In this document: positions 11,722 through 25,325 of the stretch, one piece after another
Position numbering within the stretch: the first letter of the stretch is position 1
Layout of the letters: each line of letters starts with the position of its first letter
The notes under the pieces: model-generated
What the model was told of the DNA's origin: nothing
The model's input: only the letters and a program-made list of their open reading frames with translations
Databases searched by the model: none
Made by a program: the position numbers and the translations under genes
DNA from: Trogon surrucura
Taxonomy: Eukaryota; Chordata; Aves; Trogoniformes; Trogonidae
Assembly (NCBI GenBank): GCA_020746105.1
Contig: CM036617.1
Coordinates: 164,246,912-164,310,911 of the forward strand
Direction of reading: 5' to 3'
Length of the DNA: 64,000 nt

Positions 11722-12893
11722 ATGGCGAGCTGCCGGCGGCTTAGTGGCGCGGGGCTGCGGGAGGTGCTGGGCCCGGCGCAGGGGCTGCTCTTCGACTGCG
11801 ACGGCGTCCTGTGGGCGGGCGAACGGGCCGTCCCCGGAGCCCCGGAGCTGCTGGAACGGCTGCGGCGCAGCGGCAAGGCCGCCCTCTTCGTCAGTAACAA
11901 CAGCCGCCGCTCCGTGGCCGAGCTGGAGCGGCGCTTCAGCCGCCTCGGCTTCCGCGGCGTCCGCGCCGAGCACGTCTTCAGCTCCGCGCTCTGCTCCGCG
12001 CTCTTCCTCCGCCAGCGCCTCCTCGGCGGCGGGAACGGGAACGGCAGCGGGGCCGGCCGCGTCTTCGTGCTGGGCGGCGAGGGGCTGCGCGGCGAGGTGC
12101 GGGACGCCGGCCTGCGCCTGGCGGGGGAAGGCGAGCCGGCTCCCGGCTCCTCCGAGCCGGTGCGGGCCGTCCTGGTGGGCTACGACGACCAGTTCACCTT
12201 CGCCAAGCTATCGCAGGCCTGCGGCTACCTGCGCGACCCGCAGTGCCTCCTGGTGGCTACCGACCCCGACCCCTGGCACCCGCTCAGCGATGGCCAGCGC
12301 ACCCCCGGTGAGCCCGCGCACCCTCCCTTGCTGCCCCGGGGCGAGGGGGGGTCGTGGGGGTCGGCCTCGGTTGGAGTTCTTCATCCCCGGTCACGTCCCG
12401 AGCATCGGGCAGGGCTGTCCTTGCTGTGCATCCCCGCCACCTCCCGAAGCCCTGTTGCCAGAGCCCTGCTTGCTTATCCTTCTGGTCCTGGTGGGACCCA
12501 AGGTGCTGAGCCACCCTCAGCTACTTCTTTTTCTCCTCCTTTCCCCCCCTCCTCCCTCTTTCTCCAGGGACTGGCAGCCTCACAGCTGCGGTGGAGACTG
12601 CTTCGGGCCGCAAAGCGGTGGTGGTGGGGAAACCGAACACGTACATGTTTGATTGCATCGTGGAGCGTTTCGGCGTCGACCCGTCCCGCACCCTCATGGT
12701 GGGAGACCGTCTGGAGACGGATATCCTCTTCGGCAAGAACTGCGGCCTCTCCACCATCCTCACCCTGACAGGTGTCTCCCGCCTGGAAGAGGCGCAGGCC
12801 TACATGGCCAGTGACAGCGCTGCTGCCAAGGATCTGGTGCCCAATTACTACGTGGACAGCATTGCAGACTTGATACCGGGCCTGGATGAGTAA
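11722..12893 (+). CDS. PDXP: Pyridoxal phosphate phosphatase (chronophin), 2 exons, 303 aa
   Basis: HAD-superfamily phosphatase that dephosphorylates pyridoxal 5'-phosphate and, in mammals, phospho-cofilin. Exon 1 is 11722-12307 and exon 2 is 12568-12893, a phase-1 GT-AG junction. HAD motif I is FDCDGVLW (nucleophile D25, acid/base D27), motif II is FVSNNSRR (S58), the motif III lysine is in VVGKP (K217), and motif IV is GDRLETDI (D242). The C2-type cap contains a Gly/Asn-rich insert (about residues 97-108) longer than I recall from human, consistent with 303 versus 296 aa. The start is the first ATG after the GC-rich leader and gives MASCRRLSGAGLREVLG, aligning with the mammalian N-terminus. 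A long upstream open frame covering the promoter and exon 1 is a product of high GC. Order and strand relative to SH3BP1 match mammals. Confidence 0.96.
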
Positions 12894-14120
12894 CAGCAGT
12901 TTGTACGTGTGAGGGCAGAGGGGTCAGGTTCCCCATCCCAGGTCTCCCATCTGTTCCCATTTCTCTCTCACTGCCCTATTCCCTCAGTTCCCGGTTTCTT
13001 CACATTCCAGCGCCCTTCTTTGGGGGCAAAATGGGGAGGGGGTTGGCAGGAGGGGAGCAGGGTTCAAGTTGTCTCCTTTCTGCTGAGAGGAAGATGGACA
13101 GAGTCCTCCTCTCACTCATACGCCAGATGCCAGCATCTCTGGGAGAGAGCTGGAGGCCTTGAGGCTGACAGCGGGGTCAAATCAATGTGTCTGTGACCTC
13201 TCCCCCTGCAGGGGTTAGGGACCGGTTGTCTTATTATTTTTCTCTTAGATAACCAGTGGCGGCCTTTTACTGCTGTCCCTTTGCTCTCATAACTCTCGAT
13301 TTCTGAGCTGCATCCATCCCCGCAGTCGTGTGGTAACCTCCTTGCCAGGGGACTGGCTGGTGGTGTCACCCACCCGGTCTCCATCGGTGCCAGGGTGTGT
13401 GGAATGAGCGTGCTGGAGCTCTGGAGCGATGAATGAGAGCATCTCTGCCTCCCATGAGTGAAAGGGAGCATTCCCTCATCTCTTCCCTTCCCGGTTCCTT
13501 AGAGATGCTTCCCCTACCACCTCCTGCCCTGACTCAGTTAATAACTGTGCCAGTGTCCATCAGAAGGACTACAGAAAGGGAAAAGACTGGTTTGAGGGGT
13601 ATATTGTGCCAAACAGACAAGGTGTGACTGTGCACAGCATGTCTGCGGTTGTACCTTGTTTTCAAGCATCCTTTCTGAAGGGGCTTGTGAAGGAGAGAGG
13701 GCTCCTAGACCATGACAGCATAGCATTAGTGAACTATATGACTGTTCCTGGTTCCCCCTCCTCAGCTGGATTTTACCATAGTACGGTGAGAGAAGAGGGC
13801 TGATGGGGGTCTGTGTTTCAGCTGCTGGTGTGCAGGTGAGATGTTGGTGGTATTGTCACTGCTGTGAATGCATCACAGCCCTCAAAACCATTCCTTGCTG
13901 CTTTGTCTTTCTATGTATTTGGGGTTTTTTTAATTTCTTGATCTTATTTATCAAACTTATTTATTGTTCAAATATTGTATTATTTGTATAAACTATGCTG
14001 ACTGATTGCACCAAGGGGACAGGAGGCAGTGCCTTTGGGCCTCCCTTACTGTCCGTGTCCCATGTTGATGTTCTTACACTCACCGTGTCTCTGTATATAA
14101 TAAAGTGTGAGCGTAGGCTG
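12894..14120 (+). other. PDXP 3'UTR
   Basis: This is non-coding sequence after the PDXP TAA, leading to a clear AATAAA at 14099-14104. An AT-rich patch at about 13915-13995 resembles typical distal 3'UTR. No repeat or second gene is seen. Confidence 0.7.
14099..14104 (+). terminator. Polyadenylation signal of PDXP
   Basis: Canonical AATAAA followed by GTGTGAGC, about 1.2 kb past the stop. It is the best candidate 3' end for PDXP. Confidence 0.75.
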
Positions 14121-17100
14121 GAAATGGCCTCCTTTCTTTTTCGCTTGTGGTCCCATCGAGATGAAAATGGCCTAGGTATCTTTGAGCCGTCGAAGATGAC
14201 AACATGGCAAGACCTTTCCTCACTCAAGGGGGTGCTGTTGGGTAGGCAAGAGAGGGGTTGAGTGTCTTGGGGACAGTGTCTTGGAGGTGCTGTCTCTTAC
14301 GGGGATCTCAGAACTGGAGTGGAGGGTGGAGGTGCCCAGTGGGGCTATGTCCACAGAGTGTGGGGTCCGGCCAGTTGAGTCGAAGCAGTGAGTGATGTGA
14401 TCTTTGCCAGCTGCCTCTGTGTTTCGCAGCACGGGCAATTCCTTGTTGGGGAACTAAGTTCTTGTGCTGTGCGTGAAGTCCTGCCTGCTGCTAGTCACTG
14501 CTGGCTAGAGCCAACAGTTCAGAGGTCATGGGCTGGAGCCGATGAACCCTGTGGGCTCTGTGCCGCGGTATCCAGCTCTGCTAGGGAAAGGATGAGGTGT
14601 TGTCTCTGTCACTTGCATGTAGCTTGCAGAGGGCTGAGAACTGCCCAGGTAAGGTTTTGCTGTGACCCTTCTCAACTACAGTAAGCTTTGAGTGAAGGGG
14701 AGGTGGGTGTCACCGCACTCCTGGAGATGTCCTTCACTGGACTGTAGCTTGTCATGCCCAAGTGTCTTCTCCCTGGGTTTTGCTGTAGTCGCAGCCAGAA
14801 GGGAGAAAACACTGGGTAAGGAGAGTTTGAAATTGCTTTAATGTACTTTGCCTCCCTTCCTCGTATGGGAACCAAATCCTTCCTTTTGCCTGTCAGATCA
14901 GCTGTCTGATCTATCAAGCATCGCGTCTCTCGCTTGCGAGATCAGCTGTTCAGCTCAATAACCGATCTCAGCGTAAGTAAATGCTGTCTCAGCTCATGTG
15001 GCAGAACTAGATGCAACTTACTGGCCCTAGAATAATTCCAGGTGCCGAGCGTGGGGTTTTTTTGTTTTTCTCCCCTCCAAAATAAAAGAAGATCCAAAGA
15101 ACACTCTGAAAACTGCCTGTCATCTTAATCCATCCCCTTTGTATGCATCTGTCTCTCCCCCTTGTCTGTCCTGTCTCCAGTCAGACAACCAGTGGACTGG
15201 TACTCCCTTAATGAGTGCCTGACCAGCACTTGCATCATCAAGCAGGGCAAGATTGAGACCTAACGTGTCTGCTAACTCTGCCTGCCTAATTAGAGTCACC
15301 CAGACTCTGATTCCTTTTCTCAGAGCTTGCAGTTCTTGTATCAGGCTGAAACTCGGAGGTGCCACTGTTGTGACTTTGGGCCACCACTGGGGATGCTTAG
15401 AACGGCTGCAGATCGCATAGGCTGAATTGGTTAGAGGTGTGCGTACAGAGAAGGTGCACAGCAAGAGCATCCCCAGGAGATGTCTCCTTTTTTTCTAGGA
15501 TCCTTTGAGAGCAAATGCTTCTTATGTTCTCAGCCTGGTTTGCTCTGTCCTTTCCAGCTGCCCCAGCCAGGAGGCTGGAGTCTGTGGCTGGCACACCGGG
15601 AAAGAGAATCCAGTAGCTCATCAGAGCATTATAGCCTGTGTTTGAACCCTCTCCAAAGAGACTTTGGAGTTTGTTCTTTGGATCCCAAATGGTGAACCTG
15701 CAGTGTAGATTTTCTTTTTCATGTGAATGCTGCTGAAAACAGAGCTTACCAGAGGTGATGGCTGGTCCCTATCTCTTAGGACCGTGTAACTTCTGATCTG
15801 GTGCACCTCTACCTGAGGGATTTGCTATGAAGCAAGGATGGACTTGGAGCAGAAGGGAAATAGGTTTTACCTGGCCTTCCCTTGGTTCTTCATGTAGCTG
15901 AGAGCACCAGGCAGGGGTGACCCGCATCCTCTAAGTGCTTCCTCTCAAGAGCAATGGAAGCAGAGGGATAAGTGCTACCTCTAGCCATGAGTCTGCTCTT
16001 GCTAGGGATAGCAGCACTACAGGGGTCTGTCAGGTCTGCCAGGCTTCAGTTTTGTATGGCTTTCCTCTGCTTCTACCACTCCTACATATAATGAAGGTCA
16101 GTGTGAGCAGATCTTATTAGAAAACTAGACTGGGGGGGGTTCCCTGAAGGACAGTGAGACCTCAGTCCAAGCCCTTCAGACATCCATACAACTGCTGACA
16201 CCAAGGGATCTGTGATCCTCATGGGGGTCAGGTCTTGGTTCCCTCCGGGTGGGGCTGCAGAGCACATCTGATTTTGAAACTAAGTGATGGCTCCTGCCTG
16301 AGTAGGCTGATTTTTTACCTGTCTAAAGCGGTTTTTCTTCTTGGGTTGAGTGTTGAAGGAAGCAGTGCAGTTGCCAGGGAGGCAGGGCTGTGGAGAGTGG
16401 AGCTGCAGCAGCACATGGGAGGCTGGAGCAGATGAGAAATCTGGCTTGCTGGAGTGTAGGGAAGGGTATTTGTTTTTTCATTTTCAGAAAACTGATTTGT
16501 CCTTTCCTGCTGTGCAATAGAGACAACACCCAGGCGGGTGGCAGTTGTTCCGTTATCCCAGGAACCTCATATCCTTCATCTGTAAGTGCGGTTACTGTGG
16601 CAACCACTGGCTGGATGATGTAAGCAGCAACCTGCTGAGCATTGCCTGCTCTGGACAAGGCCTAGAGAGAGGTTAGGGATGCCTGTGTTCCCCTGGCTGG
16701 AGGAGAGGCCACTTTATCTTGCCTCCCAGACTCCAGCCATCCTTAGGCACAGATGGGTAGAGGAGGCAGAGAGCTGCAAGAAGCCTGTCTGAGCTCTTGG
16801 GACCTTGCAGCAATGTGGAAAAGGGTTGTACATATGAGTAGGTGAGCCTGCTTCCATAAGAAACTGTTCCTTGAGCCAGAGTGGACTGAGCTGTACTGTT
16901 CCCGTTTGTGTGCAGCGTTTGTGATTTGCTGGCAGGTAATCTGGAAGCAGTCTGTGTGTGCTCTTTCATGGCTGTCTGCTGCTTTCCTCTACTGCTTTGT
17001 GACGTCTGGCAACACTGCTCTCACTGGCCTGACTTCTAGAGCACTGAGGTTTGGCAACCTGATGTTCCCTAGTTGGAGGTGTTCTTCATCATGCCCCTGT

Positions 17101-17165
17101 TTTCCTGGGATCAGCATATTAACAGGTGCTTCATATATTCCTTTTCGAGCACACTGCTTTCTTCC
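14121..17165. other. Intergenic, no recognisable gene
   Basis: Open frames here are short and lack known domains or a credible exon structure. The longest on the minus strand (about 15120-15470) has no recognisable motif. No repeat family is identified by eye. Confidence 0.5.
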
Positions 17166-17169
17166 CTTT

Positions 17170-18400
17170 CACAGAATCACAGAACGGTTGAGGTTGGAAG
17201 GGATCTCAGGAGGCCATCTGGTCCACCCTCCCTGCTCAAACAGCACTCTGTGCGCCAACACGTTAGTAGTCTGTCCACATGACTTTTAATTATCTGCAGC
17301 AATGGAGACTCCACAACCTCTTTGGCCAGCTGGGCCAGGGCTCAGTCCCCCTCAGAGTAAAACAAAAAGTGTTCTAGTTGTTCAGAAGAAACCTTCTGTT
17401 TTTCAGTTTGTGCTCATTGCCTCTGGTCCTGTCGCTGGGCATCAGTGAGAAGATCCTGGCTCCATCTTCTTTGCCCTCTCCCTTCAGGTATTTATATATA
17501 TTGACAAGGTCCTCCTTTAGCCTTCTCCAGGCTGAACAGTCCCAGCAGTCTCAGCCTTTCCTCATAAACAGATGCTTCAGACCCTTAATCATCATTGTGA
17601 CTCTTCCCTGGACTGTTTGCAGTATGTCAGTGTCTCTCTTGCACTGGGGACGCCAGAACTGGGCACGACACTCCAGGTACAGCCTCGCCAGATCACCTCC
17701 CTCAACTTCCTAGCAGCACTTGTCCTAAGGCAGCCCAGGATACTGTTAGCATCCTTTGCTGCAAGGGGATATTGCTGGTTCATGTCCAACTTGGTGTCCA
17801 ACAGGACCCTGGATTCTTTTCTGCCAAGCGTTTTCCAGCTGAGTGGTCTCCAGCATTTACTGGTGCCTGGAGTTGTTCTTTCCCATGCTCAGGACTTTTC
17901 ACTTGTCCTCATAGAACTTCATAGGGTTCCTGTCAGCCCATTTTTCCAGCCTGTCAAGGATTCTCTGAATGGCAGCATGAACCTTTGATGTGTCAGCCAC
18001 TCCTCGCAATTCTGTTTCATCTGCAAACTTGCAGAGGGTACACGCTGCTTCGTCATCCAGATCATTAATGAAGATGCTAAATGGGATCAGACCAAGTAGC
18101 GATCTCTGGGGTACACTGCTCGTTACTAGCCTCCAGCTAGACTTTATACCACTGACCACCATGCTCTGGGCACCACTGTTCATTTGGTTTTCAGTCCACC
18201 TCACTGTTTCCTCACCTAGCCCATACTTCCATTGGCTTCTCTACAAGGATCTTATAGGAGACAATGCCAAAGGCCTTAATGAAGTCAGGGTAGAGAGCAT
18301 TCGCTGCTCTCCCCTCATCTACCAAGCCAGCCATTTCATCATAGAAGTTTATCAAGTTGGTCAAGCGACTGGCACTTCAGGAAGACAACAAATGGGCCTG
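17170..18400 (-). repeat. CR1 LINE, about 1.2 kb, with reverse transcriptase remnant
   Basis: The + strand begins with CACAGAATCACAGAACGGTTGAGG and runs through the reverse-complement CR1 3'UTR and the 3' half of its second ORF. On the minus strand, 18204-17899 reads as reverse transcriptase sequence including a PQRSLLGLIPFSIFINDLDD-like stretch and a FADETEL stretch where the FADD-type catalytic motif would be. This is the longest CR1 copy in the window. It is 5'-truncated near 18400 and carries stops and small deletions, so it cannot be active. Confidence 0.9.
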
Positions 18401-21400
18401 AAGATATTAATCGGTGAGTAGATGACTTTAATATGAGGAACTAGTGAACATCCTGGCTGAGAAGTTGTTAGTGTTCAGCCACATGACATGGTAGAGAACT
18501 GGGAGAATCTGGAAGGTGTTGGAACTGGCAGGATAGAGGAGGGTGGTTTTTGTTTGCATGGGAAAGTGCCTCCAGAGCCAAGAAAGGATCATGATCCTAG
18601 GAACTCGCTCGATACTTGCCCAACCTGATGTGAGAGTCCCCCTTTGCCAAGGCAGGCAGCTCCGGCACCACCCTGTCCCGCAGCAGCTGGAGCAGGGAGG
18701 AGGAGTAGGAAGAGAAGGTGAGGAGCAGCAGCCTGTTACTGCCTGCCCTGAGGAGGCAGCCAGCATCTGCTTTTTCTCCAGCAGCGGTGTGGGTAGAAGT
18801 CCTTCCTCTGCAGCACAGTTGCACTCCTTATGCAAGGCATTGCTCTCCCTCCACCCCATGACATGGGCTTTCAGATATCCCTTTGTCATCTCTGTGTCAT
18901 TATCCGTTTTTTCCTTCCTTATTGCTGCCTCATTTGCTCTATGGACTCTGACCCCAGCCAACTCACCAAGCAGCCCAGGAGATGTGTGTGGCTATGCGCA
19001 TCCAGGAGCTGCTGCTGTGCTGTTAGACAATGTCTGCCTGGGAATTGTGTGTGGATAATGTACCCAGGAAAAAAAATATTTTGATGCTCCATATAATCCC
19101 TGGGAGATACCAAACAGCTGAACCTCCTGAGATCACCTGAAAGCCATTAAGAACTCCACCAACTTGGAGAGTTGCACGGGCCTTTGTAGCCTCAGTATAC
19201 GACCACAGCAAAGCACTGTCAGCTCTGTAAGCCTTCAGCATGGAGACATGGTGCCAGAAACATTCCCAGGTCACAGGGCAGCTGCCTGTGATGATCCAGG
19301 TTGTTCTGCCCCGTGATGTAGCCTGCTAGATGTGCAGCCCCAGCAACTAGCAGTTTCCATTCTGTAAACAGGATATTGCTGAGCACTGAGATGCTCTCTT
19401 CACTTGCTATGGGTGAAACCTGTCCTTTAAATGGACACTGTTGTCCATCACTCTGCCCAAAGCCTTGGGCCAGACTTTCCTCTCACCAGCCATTGCCAGG
19501 CCCCTAGCCTGGCTTCTACAGAAGCTGCACAAGAAAGTGGTACCTGGTTAAAATTTGGGGGCAGGAATTGCTTCCCTACTTAACAAGTTTCCAGGTCTGA
19601 AACAACCCACATACAGTTTTCAGTTTCTTCCAGGTGTATTCCGCTGTTGTACTAGAGCTGCCTGCATGTTAGTTAAGTAGTTTATCCCTGGAGCACGGAC
19701 ACCAGAGGAAACTGGGTCTTTGTGGGCTATAGATTAGAGATTTCCCACCTGCTGGGACACCAATGATTGTGGCCCTGGCAAGGTCCCCCTTCCTCAGGAA
19801 GCAGAGGTGTTCCTGGCTTGGTGTCCTTCTCTTCCCTAATGCGTGGAGGCTCTTGACTCAGCTAACTTTGAGCAGAGCTTAGGAGTGGAAAGTTTAGGGT
19901 TAGAGGTGTGAAGAAGAGCAATGTGCTCCCATTCAGCACTCCAGTACAATTAGGGGACCACGTGCCTACCACAGTCCTGGTAACCTGGGGGTTGACACGT
20001 CTCATGAGATGAGGTGGTCATACTCCTCCAGTGGTGAGTGTAGCCTGTTTTTAGGTTGAGCTTCCTGATGCTCACTGCCTTTTAATCCACCACAGCCTCA
20101 TTAGTTGCCTCCCTTGCACAATTTCAGGGGCGAAAGGACCTGTGCCATTGAGCAATCCTGCACTGCATTTGACTGCTGTCTGGCCACAGGCAACTCTGAA
20201 AGCCCTTGAGCCAATGTTGCTGGAAACCTACCTGTTGGTGCAGGTTTTTGAGCTGCTTTCCTCTCGGTCATCTGTTCAGGCAGAGTGATGTTAAGGATGC
20301 TCAAGAGAACGCTCTACAGAAGCAGTCTTCCTCAACCCAAATGTCATTTGTCACTTGCTGATGGCCTGGTGGCAGCAGCACAGTCCTTCCTACTGAAGCA
20401 CACTCATTCCTCAGGTCAATCCAGGGATGGGGGTGGCTGGACATTGCAAGTAGCACATGGTCCTGGCCGGCATATCCTTTAAATGCCAGGATCTGAGGCA
20501 GATCCCCTGATGCTGCTTGCTGATACATGACAAAACTCTGCCATTAAGACTTGTAGGTGAGACATAAGCTTTCCAGAACAGGTTCTCCAGCAATGGGACA
20601 AAAACAGCAATGGGAAAATCTGTCTGATTCCTTTAGTGACTTAGGAAAAGGTACCACTCCCCAGAAAAGGAGTCTGTGAGTTACCCTGGGACTTCTGGCA
20701 GCAAACCTCTAAGCTTAGCAACATGGAGTCATCCTGTTCACTATCCATATACCCTCCTCCTTCCCTGGCAATGTTCTACAATGCAGAGGAGTAAGGCACC
20801 TACAAAGGATCATCCTTATGTGCTCCTTATCTCTTGAACTTGGATATTGTGCCAGATGCAATAAGTAAATTAAACAGCTCCTGTTAAAGTCATCTCTCTA
20901 GGGCTCTCACTGTCCTGGACTGTTGTTCTCTAGCATCATAAGTCTAGAAGTAAGAGACTTCTGCCTTGTGTTCCCATTATGCTGGCTGGCACGAGTTGAC
21001 ACCAGATTTCTCTTTAATTTCACAATATTCACTTCAAATTTTCTCTTTCCTTTTTCTGTTCTACCATGGGCTCCTCTGGCTGTCAGATCCTTGTACAAAT
21101 GGACTGTGAGCTGTGAATCTCTGCTACCACCCACTCCACCAAGACCAGTTGTTACCCTGTTCCTTAACACACAGCTGGATGATACGAGAGGCCTCCTTAC
21201 TAGGCATGGTAAGAAAATAAAATGCAACAGCATAGAAAGAAGTGCAGCTGAAAGCGTTTACCAGCAGACCTCACTTTTGCTGTCGCATGAGCCTCCTGAC
21301 TGTCTGTCTGTCTCAGTAGAAGGGAAGAAGTGGGGGGTTCCACATCAGAGTTGCTCCATAGCTCTGCAAACCCAAGGTAAGCTGGTGCTGCCTGCAAAAA

Positions 21401-23451
21401 AACTGAGTTATTTTCACGTCAGTCGTATGCTCAGTGACAGGAACACTTTCACCATAAAAGATGAAGCCATGCCAGGCAGACCCAAACAGCTGGAGGTTGA
21501 AGAGTAAGATGCAATAGTCCGGGGTATCATCCTGGCTGATGTGAGCTCACTCACAAAAATATGGGCTGATAAATGGCAACTGGCTGGGAAAAGAGTGTGA
21601 AGTCCTATCCCTTCACACAGTCAAAACTTGTGTTCCTCTGAGCTGTCGAACAAACCCCATTCCTGAGAGATGAAAAGCCAGATTTATAAGCACAGACAGT
21701 TTTGGCTGTTCTTTGGGTGTCAGCTTCTTTTGCTGCCCGTTGTTGACACCACAGGGTCCCTAACTACTGCGGGCACCCTGGGTGCAGCCAGCCACCCTGC
21801 AGCTGCAGCTCTCTGCTTCAGAGCTGTTTCTCATCACAGCTCATCCGCGCTTCCTGCTAGGGCCCCAGTCGGCAGTGGCTCGGTCATGCAAGGGTCTCTG
21901 TTCAGGAGAGCCTGGTTGCTGGTGAGCAAAGGCTGTGTCCTGGAGAGCAAACGACGCACAATGTGGTTGACAGCCCTACAGTCTGCATCCAAGTCACGGC
22001 TCTCTTTTGTGCATGCTTAATCATCTCCTCCTGTGCTGGGCTGCGCCATGCTCTTGCTTAGCAGCTTTTGTCACGCTTGTAGTTGCTCTTAGCAGGACCA
22101 TGCCCTCCATCTACGCCCTATAGTTTCAACGCTATAGATGTATGTTTTCTAGTTTGCACATCATGCTCCCTTCAACAGTTGTCTTACGCAGCTCTTCATC
22201 ATCCCTTGATGAACACCAGACACCCCGCTTGCTGCTTTCCTCACTGCTCCCTCAGCTGCACCACTGCAGGAATCGCGTTTTCTGTTTTCCAGGCCTGTAG
22301 CACATTTTTTTGCCTATCCAAGTCAAAATGAAGGGGGACCTAATCTGTTGGGGCACTGCCACAAAGCCCTTAGCAGCAGTTTCAGGTGCCTAAATCTCTA
22401 CGAATCAGACCTGAAACTCGGAGCAGGGGGATGGGGAAAAGCACCATCTACAATGAGCCATAAGCAACCCTTTCTGAAAGGTGCAGCAATCCAAAATCTA
22501 TGTGTGGTTCCCGTTTCCAGACCCATGTGGAGGGTAGTTATTGATGCAGGCTGGGTGAGCAGATAGATTTCACAGAGCGGTGCCCTTTCTCCTCTGCAGC
22601 TATGCAGTCCTGGCCAGGTAGGGAGAAGGAGAGTGCCTGGGACCACGGTTACATGATGCTGAGAAGCTGCACGTACGCAGCCTTGCTGTTGTAATGGCAT
22701 CCCTTACCTTCAGCCCTGCTCATTTGCTGGTGCCCGGCTGGTTTGTCCCTGAGGGATGATGTTTCAACAGAAGGAGGCCGCAGATGCTCAGCCGGAGCGG
22801 GCCAGCTACCACGCCAACGAGGTTGCCACTGTGGCGTGCCCAGCCCTGGGAGAGACAGGGCTGCAGTCAGACAGCCTGCAGGCACAGTCGGCAGCAAAGC
22901 CGGTCTTGGTACCCTGGTGAAACGTGGAGAGAGAGCTCTCTGCTCCTCCGCAGGCAGAGCTGAAATGCACCGGTTGGGCAAAGGCATGCAGGGGAGCTGG
23001 GGCCTGTTGGTGCTTGTGCTGGTTGCAGATGCCGGAGAGCAGAGACTCATTCCACCCACACCTGGTGTGGCATTGAGGTGCTACCAGCAGTGGGAGCCTG
23101 GTGAGCCACCTTCATCAGGTGCCAGGGAGAAGCAGAGCTTCCTCCAGGCACCCAGTTTTGATAACGTCCAGTGTGCCAGCACTCTGCAAAACATCCCGTC
23201 GAAACTGCTCTGGTGGGACCCAGAGCTGGTGAGTGTGCTGTGGCTGCTGAAATGGAGTGGTGGGTGTTGGTGTGCCCTGAGCATCCTCCTCCATCAGCTC
23301 AGTAGAGGCAGGGGCATTGTGGTATGGTGCATCCCAGGGAGGAGATCTCTTGCGAGGTCCTAGGATCTCCATTCTCACCTCCAAGACATGCCTGCTCACC
23401 CACCATCCTCTCCTCTTCTGACCAGGCCAGCTCTGACTCTGCCTCTTGAGC
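18401..23451. other. Intergenic, no recognisable gene
   Basis: Several open frames of 60-210 codons occur on both strands, but none has a known motif, a hydrophobic pattern or splice sites that join into a family member. No LINE tail or LTR end is seen. It probably contains older unrecognised repeats. Confidence 0.5.
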
Positions 23452-23875
23452 CACATAGAATCATAGAATCGTATCAGCTGGAAGAGACCTAGAAGATCAT
23501 CGAGTCCAACCTTTGTCCCAGCCCTATCAACCTACTAAGCAATTCCCCCCCAATGCAACATCCACCCGTCTCTTAAACACCTCCAGGGACAGTGACTCAA
23601 CCACCTCCCTGGGCAGCTTGTTCCAATGGCTGATAACCCTTTCAGCATAGGAATTCTTCCTAATATCTAACCTGAACCTCCTCTGGCACAATTTAAATCC
23701 ATTTCCCCTCGTCCTATCACTCTCCACTAGTGAGAATATACCAACCCCCACCTCCCTAGAACCTCCCTTCAGGTAGTTGTAGAGAGGGATGGAGTCTCCC
23801 CTCAGTCTCCTCTTCTCTAGGCTAAACAGCCCCAGATCCCTCAGCTTTTCCTCATAAGACTTTATACCTAAGCCT
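23452..23875 (-). repeat. CR1 LINE 3'-end fragment
   Basis: The + strand opens with CATAGAATCATAGAATCGTATC and continues GCTGGAAGAGACCTAGAAGATC, GACAGTGACTCAACCACCTC, GAATTCTTCCTAATATC and CTTCAGGTAGTTGTAGAGAGGG. This is the reverse complement of a CR1 3' end. Similarity to the known family is high, so this copy looks younger than the one in SH3BP1 intron 1. Truncated at its 5' end near 23875. Confidence 0.92.
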
Positions 23876-24727
23876 GCATTGCCATCAGCTCTGCTGGTGC
23901 TGCTGAGACCTGGTCCATGCTATTACAGCACTGATTCTCCTTGGTGGGCAACATGTTCTCCCCAGAAGCATGCACGCACAACAAGAGGGCTGAAAGACAT
24001 TGTATTCAGAAAACAAACAAGAAAATCAGTGCATTTCAGGTTTCAGCCTCTTGGAGGGACCAAAGAGTATCTTGCCTTCAGAAACAACTCCTGAAAGTTA
24101 AAAAAAAAAAAAAGGAAGAAAAAAAGAAATAAGCTTAGCTGTGAGCTGTAGTGCTTGTCCTGCGTTCTGCCTTCCCTCGCCTTTCATCCTTCCCTGCCCA
24201 CTGCAGGCACCTGCACCCTGGCACAGTGCTGGTGCTCTGCAGGACTGGGCTGACACACCCTTCCCTGGAAACTCAGGTCGGAGAGAGGCCCTGCAAACAC
24301 ACAGGGGCATTGTTCTGCCTTGGAGAGTCCTGTTCTGGGCCAAAAAAAAAAAAAAAAGCAGAAAAGCAAACCTTCCTGAGCCATTTGCAAGTCTCCCCTG
24401 AAAAGGGCAAGTCTCCCCCAAAAAGGGTGAGCACATGCCCAGAAAACCGGGCCACCCTACTGCCCCAGCCCAGAGGGCACTGCTGGCACGCTGCTTGCCG
24501 AAAGCCTGTCTTTCCTGGAATGTGTCCCGTTTCCCCATGGGGAGTACTGCTCTGAGCCAGTGGCCACCCTCCTGACTGCAAGAGGGATGGCTGGCTCACG
24601 GCACGGCCAGGCAGCCTCACCCACTTCTGCTTCTGGCACCAGCAGCACAGAGCCCAGCACCTCAGTTTCACTCTGAGGGGTAAAACCGTCTCCTGCAACC
24701 AAGCAGAGATGCAGCCATGTGCCAGGT
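23876..24727. other. Intergenic with two A-rich simple-repeat stretches
   Basis: Poly-A/purine runs lie at about 24099-24130 and 24343-24358. The first follows unique sequence rather than a recognisable LINE or retrocopy tail on the same strand. No gene is seen. Confidence 0.5.
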
Positions 24728-25325
24728 ACATAGAATCATAGAATCATAGAATGTTAGGGGTTGGAAGGGACCTCTAGAGATCATCTAGTCAAACCCCCCT
24801 GCCAGAGCAGGATCCCCTAGAGCAGCCACACAGGAACATGCCCAGGTGGGTTTTGAAAGTCTCCAGAGGAGACTCCACAACCTCTCTGGGCAGCCTGTGC
24901 CAGTGCTCTGGCACCCTCACAGTAAAGAAATTTCTCCTCATGTTGAGGTGGAACTTCCTGTGTTCTAACTTAAAACCATTATTTCTTGTTCTATTGCTGG
25001 GCACCACTGAAAAGGGATTGTCTCCTTCCTCTTGACACCCACCCCTCAGACATTTATATACGTTAATAAGGTCCCCTCTCAGCCGTCTCCTTTCAAGGCT
25101 AAACAGCCCCAGTTCTCTCAGTCTCTCTTCATAGGAGAGATGTTCAAGTCCCTTGATCATCCTCATAGCTCTCTGTTGGACTCTGTCCAGTAGGTCCCTG
25201 TCTCTCTTGAATTGGGGAGCCCAAAACTGGACAGAGTATTCCAGGTGTGGTCTCACCAGGGCAGAGTAGAGGAGTACGAGAACCTCCCTAGACCTGCTGG
25301 ACATACTTTTCTTAATGCACCCAGG
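24728..25325 (-). repeat. CR1 LINE fragment with open C-terminal ORF2 frame
   Basis: It starts with repeated CATAGAATCATAGAATG tail units on the + strand, so the element lies on the minus strand. An open frame of roughly 180 codons on the minus strand matches the C-terminal end of the CR1 reverse-transcriptase protein ([60 protein letters not shown]). The frame is intact over this piece but lacks the endonuclease and the RT catalytic core. It is one of the youngest-looking copies here. Confidence 0.92.

Noticed and set aside
11087..12652. 521-codon + strand open frame through the PDXP promoter and exon 1
   Set aside because: It is a different frame from PDXP in very GC-rich DNA, with Ser/Ala/Arg-rich low-complexity translation. 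The PDXP frame has all HAD motifs.
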